From CAVQJU01 sp963755195 (lineage in GTDB: Bacteria; Acidobacteriota; Vicinamibacteria; Vicinamibacterales; CAVVIG01), in NCBI GenBank assembly GCA_963755195.1, contig CAVWIZ010000002.1, positions 124,001 to 188,000 on the forward strand: a DNA stretch of 64,000 bases, written 5' to 3'. Position numbers and translations under genes: made by a program. The notes under the pieces are model-generated. The model made no database searches and was not told where the DNA came from. It saw only the letters and a program-made list of their open reading frames with translations. Shown here one piece after another: positions 44,056 to 54,659 of the stretch. The first letter of the stretch is position 1. Every line of letters begins with the position of its first letter.

Positions 44056-45879
44056 CGGGCGCTTTCTGGGCCGCCGCGTCCACCGTGTTGCTCGTCGCCT
44101 GTGGGGGCGGCGGTGACGGCGGCACTCCGTCACCCTCACCCTCGCCTCAACCGACTCCTCAGAATGTCTGTGCCGCCTCGACAGCCTCGTCGGACGCGGA
44201 GCCGGGCGCGCCACGCGTGTCGAAGACGCCCGCCGGCGCTCTCGATCCCGATCCGCGAGGCACTATTTTCGATGTGCTCTGGGATCATCGTGCGGCGGTC
44301 GCCCGCGGCACCCTCTCTCCGCTGCGCCTGAGCGCGCCGACCGCCACGTCTGATGTCGGCGACATCGCCGTCATCCAGGACGACGGCGACCTTGTTACAG
44401 CGGGGAATACGTTCGACCTTCGACTGACGGGCCTGCACGCCGTGCCCAATGCCGCCGGCGGTTACGACATCGTCCGCATCGATCCGGCGCTTCCGTTCCG
44501 ACATCGGCGACCGGGTCACCCTGGGCGACGATGACAGCGTCGCGAAGACCGTGCCGTTCACGTTCACGTTCTTCGGCCGGACCGAGTCGGCGGCGTTCGT
44601 GAACTCCGACGGCAACATCACGTTCGGCGAGGCCGATCGCGCCAGCACCGATCGCAACGTCGCGCGGCTGTTGACGGGCGCGCCGCGTATCGCGCCGTTT
44701 CTCGCCGACCTGGACCCGTCCGTGGGCGGCACCGTGTCCGTGCGTGCAGCGGCAGACGCGTTCACGGTCACCTGGTGCGGCGTGCATGTCTTCGGCTCGG
44801 CCCTTCAGGCCACGCTGCAGACATCGCTCCTCCCTGACGGCAGCGTCGAGATGAAGTATGCGGATGCGCCGGCCTTTACGGCCGCCGATGGAGTCGTCGG
44901 CGTGTCGCCGGGCCGAACGGGCACGTTTCTCCCGGTCGATCTGAGCGCGGCCACCTCGGGCGCTGGGTTGGCGGGCGGCGCGGGAGCTGTGGGCGAACGG
45001 TTCGCGCCGCAGGCCTCACTGGACCTGGTGTCGGTCGCGCGCAAGTTCTACGCGACGCATCCCGACGCGTACGATCAGCTCGTCATCTGGACCGACGCGC
45101 CGTTGACGACGCCCCAGACGTTCTCGTTCGAGGTCACGGTCGCGAACGAGATCGCGGGGATCGGGATCGACCGCTTCGACGTCTCCCGCGATTTCGGCAG
45201 CGCCGGCCGGCTGAGAAGCGTCGTCCAGATGGACAACGTCGCGAAGTTCCCGGACGACCCCGCCATGAAGTTTCTGGGCGAAAACACCACGCTCAGCGTC
45301 GTGGGCCAGGAAGTCGGACACCGGTGGCTGGCGTTCCTGCGTTTCAGCGATCACAATCGCCAGGCGTCGGACGCGCTGCTCGGCCGCGACAAGGCCCACT
45401 GGAGCTTCTTCTTCAACTCGGACGCGTCGGTGATGGAAGGCAATCGGATTCAAGATCTCGGCGGCGGATCGTTCCGGACCGTGGCGGCAGTGGAGAAGTA
45501 CAGCCTGCTCGATCAGTACGCGATGGGACTGGTGCGTGACATCGACGTGCCGTCGTTTTTCTATGTCGAGAGCCCGCTCAACGTCCAGCCGGCCGCGACG
45601 GCGGAATCGGCGCCACGGGTGGGCGTCACGTTCAACGGCACGCGCCGGGACGTGCTGATCAACCACGTGGTCGAGGTGCTGGGCCGGCGTCAGCCGGGGG
45701 CCGACGATTCGTCCAAGGTTCATCGTCAGGCCTTTCTCTTCGTGGTCGGCCGCGGCCGGACGGCCGACTCGTCGGCCGTCGCCAAAATCGACAGAATTCG
45801 TCGTGCCTGGGAAGGTTTCTTCACGACCGCGACCGACGGGCGGGGCCGCGCCGAAACCAGACTCGTCCCGGCGTCCTGA
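44052..45879 (+). CDS. Lipoprotein with nidogen-like domain and degenerate metalloprotease-like motif
   Basis: ATG 44052 overlaps the channel stop (ATGA). The signal is MTGAFWAAASTVLLVACGGGGDGG (lipobox VAC), then a Pro/Ser-rich linker. The frame changes once near 44500. The NIDO-like region is KTVPFTFTFFGRTESAAFVNSDGNITFGEADRASTDRNVARLLTGAPRIAPFLADLDPSVGGTVSVRAAADAFTVTW. Further on, LSVVGQEVGHRWLAFLRFSDHNRQASDALLGRDKAHWSFFFNSDASVMEGNRIQDLG carries QEVGH where zinc proteases have HExxH, and a downstream Glu-rich segment. The fold may be a protease relative without the first His. About 608 residues; surface location is likely. Confidence 0.68.
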
Positions 45880-46148
45880 TCCTGCCGGGCGCACACACGT
45901 GCCGAGATCGACCTGCCCACCACGGGGTTGGGCGGTTTTGGGGCCGGCATGACCCTGTCGGTCGACGTCCCCGCAGCGAATACCCCCACGGTCACCGCAG
46001 CGCTCGCAACGCTCGCAGCGTTTAGGGGCATTCAAACGAAATGCTCGGCGGTCACTGCGTGCGCGGCGGTGATCGTTTTCTGGGCTGTCGACCGTGATCG
46101 CTCGGCATGCGCGCCGAGGACAGGCGCCACGCCAAATTAGAAGCAGCT
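45880..46148. other. Convergent intergenic region
   Basis: No gene is supported. It has a short CGCTCGCAACGCTCGCAGCG direct repeat at 45999-46018. It lies between convergent genes, so a terminator is expected but no clear T-tract hairpin is visible. Confidence 0.4.
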
Positions 46149-48165
46149 CTAGCGGACGCGTCCGGCCGTCGGCCTTCCCAGCGACACTTCGGCTCCGACG
46201 TAAATGGTCCGGCCGCGATTCACCGGGATCGTGTCCCCGGTGTTGCCGCCGAGGTCCGGCATCCACACCTGCTGATTCGTCACGTTCTCGGCGTGCACGA
46301 AGAACGCAAGGCTCCTGGCGGCGTTGGCGTGCCAGAAGTGCGAGATGTCGAAGCCGCAAGTGCGCGTTGACGAGGTGATGCGACGTGGGGGCGGGATTGA
46401 GCGTCGCGCCGTAGGCGAGCCCGCCGTCGTAGCCGTCGAACAGGCTCGCCGTCAGTCCGTTCGCCGACTCGTAGCTGATGCCGGCCTTGGCGCCGAAGTT
46501 GGGGACCGTCGTGACGTTCTGCTTGCCGCTGCCGTCTTCGTTCGTCTGATACAACACGGAGCCCAGCACGAAGAACCCTTTGTCGAGGTAGAACTTGCCT
46601 TCGATTTCAACGCCGTGGAAGGTCACCTCTCCCAGGTTCTGATATCGCCAGCGCGCCTGACTGGTGTCAACCGTGATGCTGTCGGTCAGTCTGCTGCGGA
46701 AGACGTTCGCGCCGACTTCGACGCGCTCCCGCTGGTAGGTGGCGCCGAGGTCGAACGTATTCACGACTTCGGGGACGAGGTCGGGGTTCCCGGCGAGGCC
46801 TGGATGATTCAACCGGGTTTCGTTGATGCTCGGGGCCCGGAAGGCCGCGCCGTACAGGGCCTTCACGTTGACGTGCGCCATGGGAGTCCAGATGAGGCCG
46901 GCTCTGGGGACGACGTCGGGAGCGAGGGCGCCGATCTTGTTCGCCTGGAACCCGCCGATGACCTTCAGGCTCGGCGTGAACCGATGATCCAGTTGGGCGT
47001 ACACCGCTTCACCTGGCCTGCTGCCCTCCGAGATGACGATGTTGGGAGTGATGCCGAGGTAGATTTCGTGCCCTTGGATGTAGTTGTACAGCGCGCCGAT
47101 CGTCAGGCGGTCCCTGGAAGTGGGGTTCACGACGTTCGTCCATTCGAGCACGAACTCATGAGAGTCTCTCGCGATCATCGCGAAGCCGGTGGAGTCGAGC
47201 GTGTTGCGCGTATAGGTCAGGTTCACGCTCGTGTCCCAGTTCCTTGCGGCTTTCGTCGTGAATCCGACGTCAGCAAAACCCCTTTGCAACGTCGTTTCCC
47301 CGACCTGGCCGCGGACGAAGTTCCCCGACGTCCACTGCGTAAAGGACGACATGAAACTGAGGCCTCTGAAGTCAGCTCCGACGTACGCGCCCGGCGCGCG
47401 ATTCGAGATCACGGCATTCGACACCGGACTCGCGCCCGCCGCCAACGGATCGCCGAGCGACGTGGGGTAGTAATACGGCGTCGTCCAGTCGGGCTTCGCG
47501 TGGACCTGGACGCTGGCGATGAGGCTCAGATCGCCGCATCTCAACATCGCCTGGCCCGAGGTGTCGAAGGCGCCGGATCGTCCGGCCAACCCGGTGAGCA
47601 CAAGACCGTTTCGGTCGGCTTTCTGGACGATCAGGTTCACGACGGCCGAGAACGCATTCGATCCGTACAGCACCGAGCCCGGCCCCTTGATGACCTCGAT
47701 GCGTTCGAGCACGTTGACCGGGAACGCCTCCAGCAGATCGCTGATGAGCCCGCCTTCGAGAATCTCGCGGGTCGGCCGTCCGTTGATGAGGATCAGGATG
47801 TGTCCGCCGTTGGGCTTGGTCTGATCTCCGCGAGCCGCGATGAGGCTCCGGTCGGTGAAGTACGAGCTGGTGCCCGTCAGGCCGGGCACGCGTGCGAGGA
47901 TCTCGCCGAGGGTGACGCCGCCGAATCGCTGCAGCTCGTCTCGCGTGACCACCGAGATCATCCCCGGCGCGTCGGCCAGCGCCTCGGACGATTTCGACGC
48001 CGTGATCACCTTGACGTTGAGCAGCGACTCCAGATCAATCGACAGGAGATCGCCCGGCTTGTCCGTCCCGGCGCACGCTCGGCCGGCGTCGTCGGCCACG
48101 GCCGGCGCGGCCGTCAGGCAGAAGACGAGGAGGGAGCCAAGAATGCGCCGTTGATGGTGTGTCAT
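46149..48165 (-). CDS. TonB-dependent outer-membrane receptor
   Basis: ATG 48165 gives MTHHQRRILGSLLVFCLTAAPAVADDAG (signal). The TonB-box/plug region is SIDLESLLNVKVITASKSSEALADAPGMISVVTRDELQRFGGVTLGEILARVPGL. The plug ends with NVLERIEVIKGPGSVLYGSNAFSAVVNLIVQ; the beta-barrel follows with many aromatic strand patterns and FRAPSINETRLNHPGLAGNPDLVPEVVNTFDLGATYQRERVEVGANVF. A frame change near 46365 leads to the last strands (HVENVTNQQVWMPDLGG, RGRTIYVGAEVSLGRPTAGRVR) and TAG at 46149-46151. It is 4 bases downstream of a response regulator. Ligand unknown. Confidence 0.85.
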
Positions 48166-48168
48166 AGA

Positions 48169-48827
48169 TTATCTCGACTGAGTGTCCGGGGTTGAGGCGA
48201 GGGCGCGATTGTCGGCTTCGTCTTTGTCCAGCTTGGCGACCACCGCTTCGTAGCACGGGGGGCAGATGCCGTGACTGAACTGCACATCGGTGTGCTGCCC
48301 CAGGTAGCGATCGACCTGTTCCCAGTAGTTCGGTATCGCGTGCGCACGGCCTTGCAGTAGCTGCAAATCGGAAGGAGGCCGCGCAGCTGTTTCACGTTCG
48401 ACAATGCCGACTGCAGCTCTTCCACCGCTCGGCGAGACGCTCCTGCAGTGAAACACGCGGAGCCCCGACCTGTACGCGGGCGCGCAGTTCTTCGAGACTC
48501 GAACGGCTTGATCAGGTAGTCGTCGGCGCCCGCGTCGAGACCCGCCACCAGATCCGCGCTCGCGTCGCGGACGTCAGGAGGATCACGTACAAGCGGGCGA
48601 GTGACTCCGGTCTTGCGGATCCGCCGGCAGATCTCCGGGCCGTCGACGCCGGGCATCATCCAGTCGAGGATCGTCAGCGCGATGGTGTCGTCGCGCTGCA
48701 GGATGTCCCAGGCAGCCGACCCGTCGTACGCGACGACCACGTCGAGCCCGAGGCGCTCGAGGGCGCTTCGCCAGGATGGCAGGGCGGTCACTCGGTCGTC
48801 TTCTGCGATTAGTGCGCGCACGGTCAC
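48169..48827 (-). CDS. Response regulator with Cys-rich ICSYCK tail
   Basis: GTG 48827 gives VTVRALIAEDDRVTALPSWRSALERLGLDVVVAYDGSAAWDILQRDDTIALTILDWMMPGVDGPEICRRIRK. This is a receiver with ED (acidic pocket), D in LDWMMP (phospho-site) and K in YLIKPF. After breaks near 48470 and 48345, the tail contains LLPICSYCKAV, YWEQVDRYLGQHTDVQFSHGICPPCYEAVV, a C-x2-C and C-x2-C module often attached to receivers. It could bind a metal or sense redox state. The stop TAA 48169-48171 lies 4 bases before the TonB receptor start. It lies after the hybrid kinase. Confidence 0.8.
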
Positions 48828-48854
48828 CTCCGTGGCGTGTTCGTTCCAACTGGT

Positions 48855-51262
48855 TCAGGCTTCCATGGCGATGCGCCGCCTCGGCGGCCAGCCGACGCCA
48901 CGCCGCTTCGCGCCGCGTCGAGCCGGCCTTCGGCGCCGATTCGTTCGAGCGTCGCCGTCGCTTCGAACAGGGCCGGTCGCCGACATGTTGCCGGCCGCCC
49001 CTTTCAGGGCGTGAGCCGTCCCCGGATCTGCTCGGCGTTGTGCCGATCGATCGCCGCCTTGATCGCGGCGAGCCGGACCGGGACAGTCTTCGAGGAAGAG
49101 CCGAATCACGTCGCCGAACAAGCTCCTCGTCGCCGCCGAGCCGCTCCATGATGCGGTCGCGGTCGATCGCCGCCGCCGGAGCCGCCGTGCGGTTCGGCGT
49201 CCGCGCGGGCGCTCGCCGGAGCCGTCTCGGCTTCGACGCTGGCATACAGCAGCATCGGGTCGATCGGCTTGGACAGTAGCCGTCCATGCCGGCGGCCAGG
49301 CAGCGCTCGCGGTCGCCCGTCATCGCGTGCGCGGTCATCGCGACGATGCGGACGTGGCCGCCGGCTCTCGCGCTCGCGCTCGCCGGATCGGCCGCGGTGG
49401 CTTCGAACCCGCCCATCTCCGGCATCTGCACGTCCATCAGCACGAGGTCGAAGGGCTCGCCGGAGCCTGGCCGTCCATGGCGGCGAGCGCCTCGCGGCCG
49501 TTGTTGGCGACGGTCACGTGTGGCCGCGCCTGGTCAGCAGCCCGACGGCGACGCGCTGGTTGACGACGTTGTCTTCGGCAAGCAGCACGTTGACAGTGAG
49601 CGCCACCGGTCCGAGGCGGCGCGTGGCCGCCTCGACGGCGGCGCCGCCTCGCGCGACCGGTGACGAGCGCGATCGTCGAGCGCGCGTCAGGCAGCTTCGC
49701 CGTGTCGAATCGACGCCGTGAAATGGAACGTGCTGCCGACGTCCGGGCTCGCTCTCGACCCAGATGCGGCCGCCCATCATGCTGCACGAGCGTCGACGAG
49801 ATGCGTGAGCCCGAGGCCGGTGCCGCCGAACCGGCGCGTCGTCGAGCCGTCGGCCTGGCTGAACGCCTCGAAGATCGTCGCGTGCTTGTCGGCCGGGATG
49901 CCGATGCCGGTGTCGGCGACCGCGAAGTGCAGCATCGTGCAGCCCTCGCCCCGTGCTCTCTTCGCGCACGGCGAGCACGCACGCGGCCGTGCTCGGTGAA
50001 CTTGATCGCGTTGCCGACGAGGTTGGCGAGGACCTGCCGCAGCCGCACCGGGATCGCCGACGATGCCGTCGGGCACCTGCGGGCGTCGATGTCGCAGACG
50101 AGCTCGAGCCCCTTCTGGTCGGCCTTGACGGCGAGCGGCTTCAGCATGTCTGCGCGACCAGCTCGCGCACCGAAAACGGCATCGACTCGAGCTCGAGCTT
50201 GCGCGACTCGATCTTCGAGAAGTCGAGGATGTCGTTGAGGATCGCGAGCAGCGACTCGGCCGACGGCTGCACCGTCGTCAGGTAGTCGCGCTGCTGGCCG
50301 TCGAGCTCGGTGTCGAGCGCGAGCTCGGTCATGCCGATGATGCCGTTCATCGGCGTGCGGATCTCGTGGCTCATGTTGGCGAGGAACTCGCTCTTGGCGC
50401 GGCTCGCCTCCATGGCCTTGTCGCGCGCGGCCACGAGGTCGGTGTTCGTCGGCCGAAGCTCCGCCGTGCGCGCTTCGACGGTGCGCTCGAGCTGTTCCTG
50501 GTGCTGGAGCAGCTGGCCGTCGCGCTCCTGGATCTCGACGAGCATCTCGTTGAAGCCGTCGATCAGCTCGCCGATTTCGTCGTGCCCGGTCGGCTTCGAC
50601 GCGCACGTCGTAGCGATGCTCGCGCGTGACGGCGCGCGTCACCGCTGGTCAGCCGCAGCAGCGGCGCCGAGATGACGCGCTGCAGCCGGCTCGACAGCAT
50701 GAGCGCCAGGCCGACGGCGCCGAAGAGCGCGATGAGCCAGGATTCGCAGGGACTGCCAGCCACGCGGCGCGCAGCTCCTGCAAGGTCGGACTCCGACGTA
50801 GATGGTGCCGATCGACTTCGCCGCCGAGCACAATCGGCCGGTGAGCATCGAGCGACAGCCGCGCGAGCACGCTGCCACGGCTGGGCTCCGCCGCATCGCG
50901 CGCGGTCGTGAATCCTGATGGCCGCCGGATGCTGCGGGATCGCGGTCGAATCGCGCGAGACATGCGTCCGTCGGCAGCAGAATCGCCGCGGTGACGACGT
51001 GGGGATTCGGCGCGCAGCGCCGACAGCGTCTCGGCCGCCGCCTTGGCGTCGCCGAAGGTGATGGCGGCCGTGCTGTTGAGCGCCGCGACGTCGGCGATCG
51101 TCGCGATGTCGCTCACCAGCCGTGCCCGCGTCGTTCGCCGCGTCGAAGGCCACCAGCACGACCGACGCGACATGCCAGCGAGGCGGCGGCCGCTATCACA
51201 CCGATGCCCGTCAGCTTCCGCGCCAGCGAGAGGTTGCCGAACCATCGCGTAAGGCTGGACAT
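48855..51262 (-). CDS. Hybrid sensor kinase: CHASE8-like, HAMP, HisKA, HATPase, REC, HPt
   Basis: ATG 51262 gives MSSLTRWFGNLSLARKLTGIGVIAAAASLA, a first membrane helix. A CHASE8-like periplasmic region follows (VSDIATIADVAALNSTAAITFGDAKAAAETLSAL, ILLPTDACLARFDRDP), then a second helix and HAMP (VTREHRYDVRVEAD). HisKA is FLANMSHEIRTPMNGIIGMTELALDTEL. HATPase pieces are RLRQVLANLVGNAIKFTEHG and VADTGIGIPADKHATIFEAFSQADGSTTRRFGGTGLGL. The receiver (VLLAEDNVVNQRVAVGLLTRRGHTV, VLMDVQMPEMGGFEA) precedes an HPt-like end (RADPGTAHALKGAAGN). It is the most frame-broken gene here, and its end is uncertain by about 30 bases. Confidence 0.78.
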
Positions 51263-51831
51263 GGGGTTCGCTCCTTGACGATGTTGCGCGAGGCTCAGCA
51301 GCTTCGAGCTGAGTTGAAGCCGCGCCGCGCTGCGCGGCGGCGACGTTGATCGCGAAGCGCATGCGGCCGTTCTCCAGCGTGAGCTGGGCGATTCCCCCAA
51401 GGGCGGCGAACCCGTCGCGCGTCACTCGCGGTGAATACCGGTTCGCCCTTGAGGCTCTCCAGCAGCTGGAGCGACCGTTTTGCGTCGAGCCCGCCGACGT
51501 ACAGCAGATGGCACGAGCGAATCGGGCCGTCGCCTCTGACGACTCCGACAGTCACCTCGTGTCCTTCGATGGCGCGTCCTTTGGTGGTCCGTTCGAGCGC
51601 GTCAGCGACCGCGTCGTCGCCGATCACGCAGAGCCCGATTCGCTGCCCGGCCGCCAGCGTGTCGGCGGGCCATTCCGTGAACTTCGCGAAGTTGTAGAGA
51701 AACGCCGACGTGACGGTCGCCGCCGTCGCCGCCTGCCCGTACACACGCACCGCCCAACCGAACGCCGCTGTCATCAGCATCACGACAACGCAGAAGAGCT
51801 GCCGGCGCGGGGTTCGCGCATGCGACGTCAT
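51263..51831 (-). CDS. YfiR family periplasmic protein
   Basis: ATG 51831 overlaps the kinase-receiver stop (ATGA). The signal is MTSHARTPRRQLFCVVVMLMTAAFGWAVRVYG. The YfiR fold reads AATVTSAFLYNFAKFTEWPADTLAAGQRIGLCVIGDDAVADALERTTKGRAIEGHEVTVGVVRGDGPIRSCHLLYVGGLDAKRSLQLLESLKGEPVFTASD. After a break near 51420 it continues GFAALGGIAQLTLENGRMRFAINVAAAQRA and LQLSSKLLSLA. The family's conserved F-T-x-W-P and single-Cys regions are present. YfiR holds YfiN in the off state in Pseudomonas. The end may extend 50 bases into the next gene. Confidence 0.8.
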
Positions 51832-53459
51832 GTCTGGACGTGTTCGCGCGTGGCGACCGGTGTCGATGAGTCCAGTACGTCGCGAACCCTCCTGGCCAGC
51901 GCGTCCGGCAGGAATGGCTTCTGGAGGAACTCGGCGCCGTTCTGCAGGGAGCCGTCGTGCAAAAGAGCGTGGTTGGTATGCCCGGACATGAACAGCGACT
52001 TCGCGCCGGTGAACCGCTGCTGCACACGGTTCACAATCTCGACGCCGCAGATGTCGGGCACAATCACGTCGCTGAGAACGAGGTGGAGATCTCCCTGGTG
52101 CGACTGGGCCACGTCCGAGGCTTCCTGGCCGTCGCGGGCCACGAGCACGTGATAGCCGAGGCGAGCGAGGACGCGCTGCACGAGAGTCCGGAGGCGGTCG
52201 TCGTCTTCGACGACCAGGATGGTTTCCCTGCCGCCCCGATGGGGTGTGACGACGCCCGAGCTCGTCACGGACGACTCCAGACCGACGCTCGGCAGATAGG
52301 CGGTGAACACGCTGCCACGGCCGGGCTCGCTGTCGACCCACAGATGTCCCCCGACCTGCTTCACGATGGCGTGGCACGTCGAGAGACCGAGCCCGGTGCC
52401 CTTGCCGTGTTCCTTCGTCGTGAAGAAGGGTTCGAACACGCGCTTCCTGGTCTCGGCGTCCATGCCGCAGCCGGTATCGCGGACCGTGAGCCTGACGTAT
52501 TTGCCGTGCATCGCGGGAAGAAGCGAAGTCGTGTCTCCCTCGCCGAAGTCCACCTGGGACGTCGCGACCGAGAGCGTGCCGCCGTGCGGCATCGCATCGC
52601 GCGCGTTGGCGACCAGATTCATGACGACCTGTTCGATCTGGCCCTCCTCAGCCAGCACGTTGCCGATCCCCTGAGTCAGCGCGATGGAGAAGTCGATGTT
52701 CTCGGTGAGCACACGCCGGAGCATCCGTTCGACGCCCTCGATGAGCGTGTTCACGTTGAGGACCCTGGCGTCGAACGACTGACGGCGGCTGAAGGTCAGG
52801 AGCTGTCTCGTCAGCAAGGCCGCTCGCTCGGCGGCTTCACCGATCGCTTCGGCATCCTCGCGCCGCCGATCGCCGTGCGGCAGGGCGTTGAGGAGAAACG
52901 CGTTGTTCCCCATGATGACGGCCAGCAGGTTGTTGAAGTCGTGCGCGATGCCGCCCGCGAACTGGCCGATCGTTTCCACCCGCTGCAATTGCTGCACTTG
53001 CATCTCGAGCTGTTTCCGCCCGGTGATGTCGGTGACGATCCCGTCGACGAGTGCCGGATCGGTGCCCAACCTGATGACGGTCCGGTTGTGAAGCCAGATC
53101 CAGCGGCCGTCCTTGCGCTGCCATCGGTACTCGGCGTCGAAACCGATTCTGGTTGAAACAAACTGGATGTACGCCTCCAGCACCCGACGGGAGTCTTCAG
53201 CGTGGATGCGGTCGAGCCAGATGTTGCCGGCCGAGGCGAGGATTTCCGCAGGCGTGAAGGCGCAGATCGGCTCGACTTTGTCACTGACACATGTCGTCCG
53301 GCCGCCCAGTACCGCCGTCCACACGACGCCGTCGACATTGGCGACGAGGGATTGGTACTTGTCCTCGGCGAGGACGTCAGCCGCCATGGGTTCTCTGAGG
53401 AGCGGCTGAGACGGGCGAGCCGCCAGAGACGGAAATGCAACCAGGGTTCGGCGATCCAC
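51828..53459 (-). CDS. PAS sensor histidine kinase with C-terminal receiver
   Basis: An intact frame. Residues 30-150 are PAS (QSLVANVDGVVWTAVLGGRTTCVSDKVEPICAFTPAEIL, DAEYRWQRKDGRWIWLHNRTVIR, VDGIVTDITGRKQ). HisKA is ETIGQFAGGIAHDFNNLLAVIMGN; the HATPase region includes EGQIEQVVMNLVANARDAMPHGGTL and HGKGTGLGLSTCHAIVKQVGGHLWVDSEPGRG. The receiver is ILVVEDDDRLRTLVQRVLARLGYHVLVARDG with VLSDVIVPDICGVEI and KPF. No transmembrane helix is seen, so it is cytoplasmic. Start ATG 53459; an internal start at 53387 is also possible. It is 122 bases after cheB and coupled to YfiR by an ATGA overlap. Confidence 0.85.
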   Translation of the reverse strand: MDRRTLVAFPSLAARPSQPLLREPMAADVLAEDKYQSLVANVDGVVWTAVLGGRTTCVSDKVEPICAFTPAEILASAGNIWLDRIHAEDSRRVLEAYIQFVSTRIGFDAEYRWQRKDGRWIWLHNRTVIRLGTDPALVDGIVTDITGRKQLEMQVQQLQRVETIGQFAGGIAHDFNNLLAVIMGNNAFLLNALPHGDRRREDAEAIGEAAERAALLTRQLLTFSRRQSFDARVLNVNTLIEGVERMLRRVLTENIDFSIALTQGIGNVLAEEGQIEQVVMNLVANARDAMPHGGTLSVATSQVDFGEGDTTSLLPAMHGKYVRLTVRDTGCGMDAETRKRVFEPFFTTKEHGKGTGLGLSTCHAIVKQVGGHLWVDSEPGRGSVFTAYLPSVGLESSVTSSGVVTPHRGGRETILVVEDDDRLRTLVQRVLARLGYHVLVARDGQEASDVAQSHQGDLHLVLSDVIVPDICGVEIVNRVQQRFTGAKSLFMSGHTNHALLHDGSLQNGAEFLQKPFLPDALARRVRDVLDSSTPVATREHVQT

Positions 53460-53581
53460 ACGGTTCTCTCATGCGAGAACGGGGCCGTAACCTTCTGTCC
53501 CGTGATGAAGCAGTAACTGACTGCGATCGTTGGTGTTAGGTGAGTTGAAGTGCGTCGAACGCCGGGCGGAGAGTGCGCCGC

Positions 53582-54659
53582 CTATGGCGCATGCGCCAGA
53601 GTGCTGGGATAGACGCCATGGTGGGAGGGCAGTGTCACGACCTCGACCAGTCTCGACGCGATGCGTTCGACCGGCAGGATGTCCACCGCGGCGAGTAAGG
53701 CCGCCGCCGCTTTCGGCATGCCGTAGACCGCGCTGGTGGCCTGGTCCTGCGCGATCGTGTGATGGCCGCGGTCGCGCAGCGCCTTCAGGCCGAGCGCGCC
53801 GTCGCGCCCCATGCCGGTCAGCAGCACGCCCGACGACGTCGCCGCGCCACAGCCGGCAGACGCTCTGAAAGAACACGTCCACCGAGGGACGGTACACGTA
53901 GTCGATCGCGGCTCGGCGGTGTAGCCGAGCCGATCGGCCGTCTTCATCGCCAGATGGTCGCTGGTGCCCGCGAGCAGCACGTCGCCGGCCGTCGGCCGGT
54001 CGCCCTCCCTGGCCACCCGCACCGGCAGCGCCGACTCCTGGCTCAGCCAGTCCGCCATGCCGGCGGCGAACTGTTCATCCACGTGCTGAACGATGACGAT
54101 CGCGGCGGGAAAGTCTTTCGGGAGGCCGCGCAGCACCGTGGCCAGCGCCGCCGGACCGCCGGCGGACGCGCCGATCGCGATCAGCCGATCGTGGCTGGCG
54201 CGCCGGCGAGGCGACGATCGGCCGGCACGCCGGCGCGCCGCCGCGCCGCGCCTTGTCGCCGACGAGCCGCGAGATCGTGGCGATCTTCGCCAGAAGCGGC
54301 GCCGCGCTTTCGCGTAGCGATCGTTCCGCCGCCGAGCGAGCGGCGTGTCGACCGCGTCGAGCGCGCCGTGAGCCCATCGCCTCGAAGACCCGGCCGGCGT
54401 TGGCGCGCACGCTGCCGGTGACGATCAGGATCGCGCACGGCGTGCTGGCCATGATCCGGCGGGTGGTCTCCACGCCGTCCATCCCGGCATGAGCAGGTCC
54501 ATCAGGATCAGGTCCGGCGTCTCCCTCGCGCAGAGCTCCACGGCCTCGGCGCCGTTCGGCGCGATCCAGACGACCTGATGCTCCGGCGTCAGCGCCACCG
54601 CGCGCCGCAGGAGCCTCGCGATCCCGACGCATGCGGTCGTTGACGATGCCGATTCTCAT
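53582..54659 (-). CDS. cheB: CheB methylesterase of Wsp-type array (WspF-like)
   Basis: ATG 54659 gives MRIGIVND, a receiver domain, broken near 54630, with DGVETTRRIMASTPCAILIVTGS and the following linker. The methylesterase domain is MLRGLPKDFPAAIVIVQHVDEQFAAGMADWLSQESALPVRVAREGDRPTAGDVLLAGTSDHLAMK, then VLLTGMGRDGALGLKALRDRGHHTIAQDQATSAVYGMPKAA with the catalytic Asp region. It ends at TAG 53582-53584. Breaks near 54200 and 53900. It overlaps cheA by the ATGA at 54656-54659. In the Wsp system WspF resets the receptor methylation state. Confidence 0.85.
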
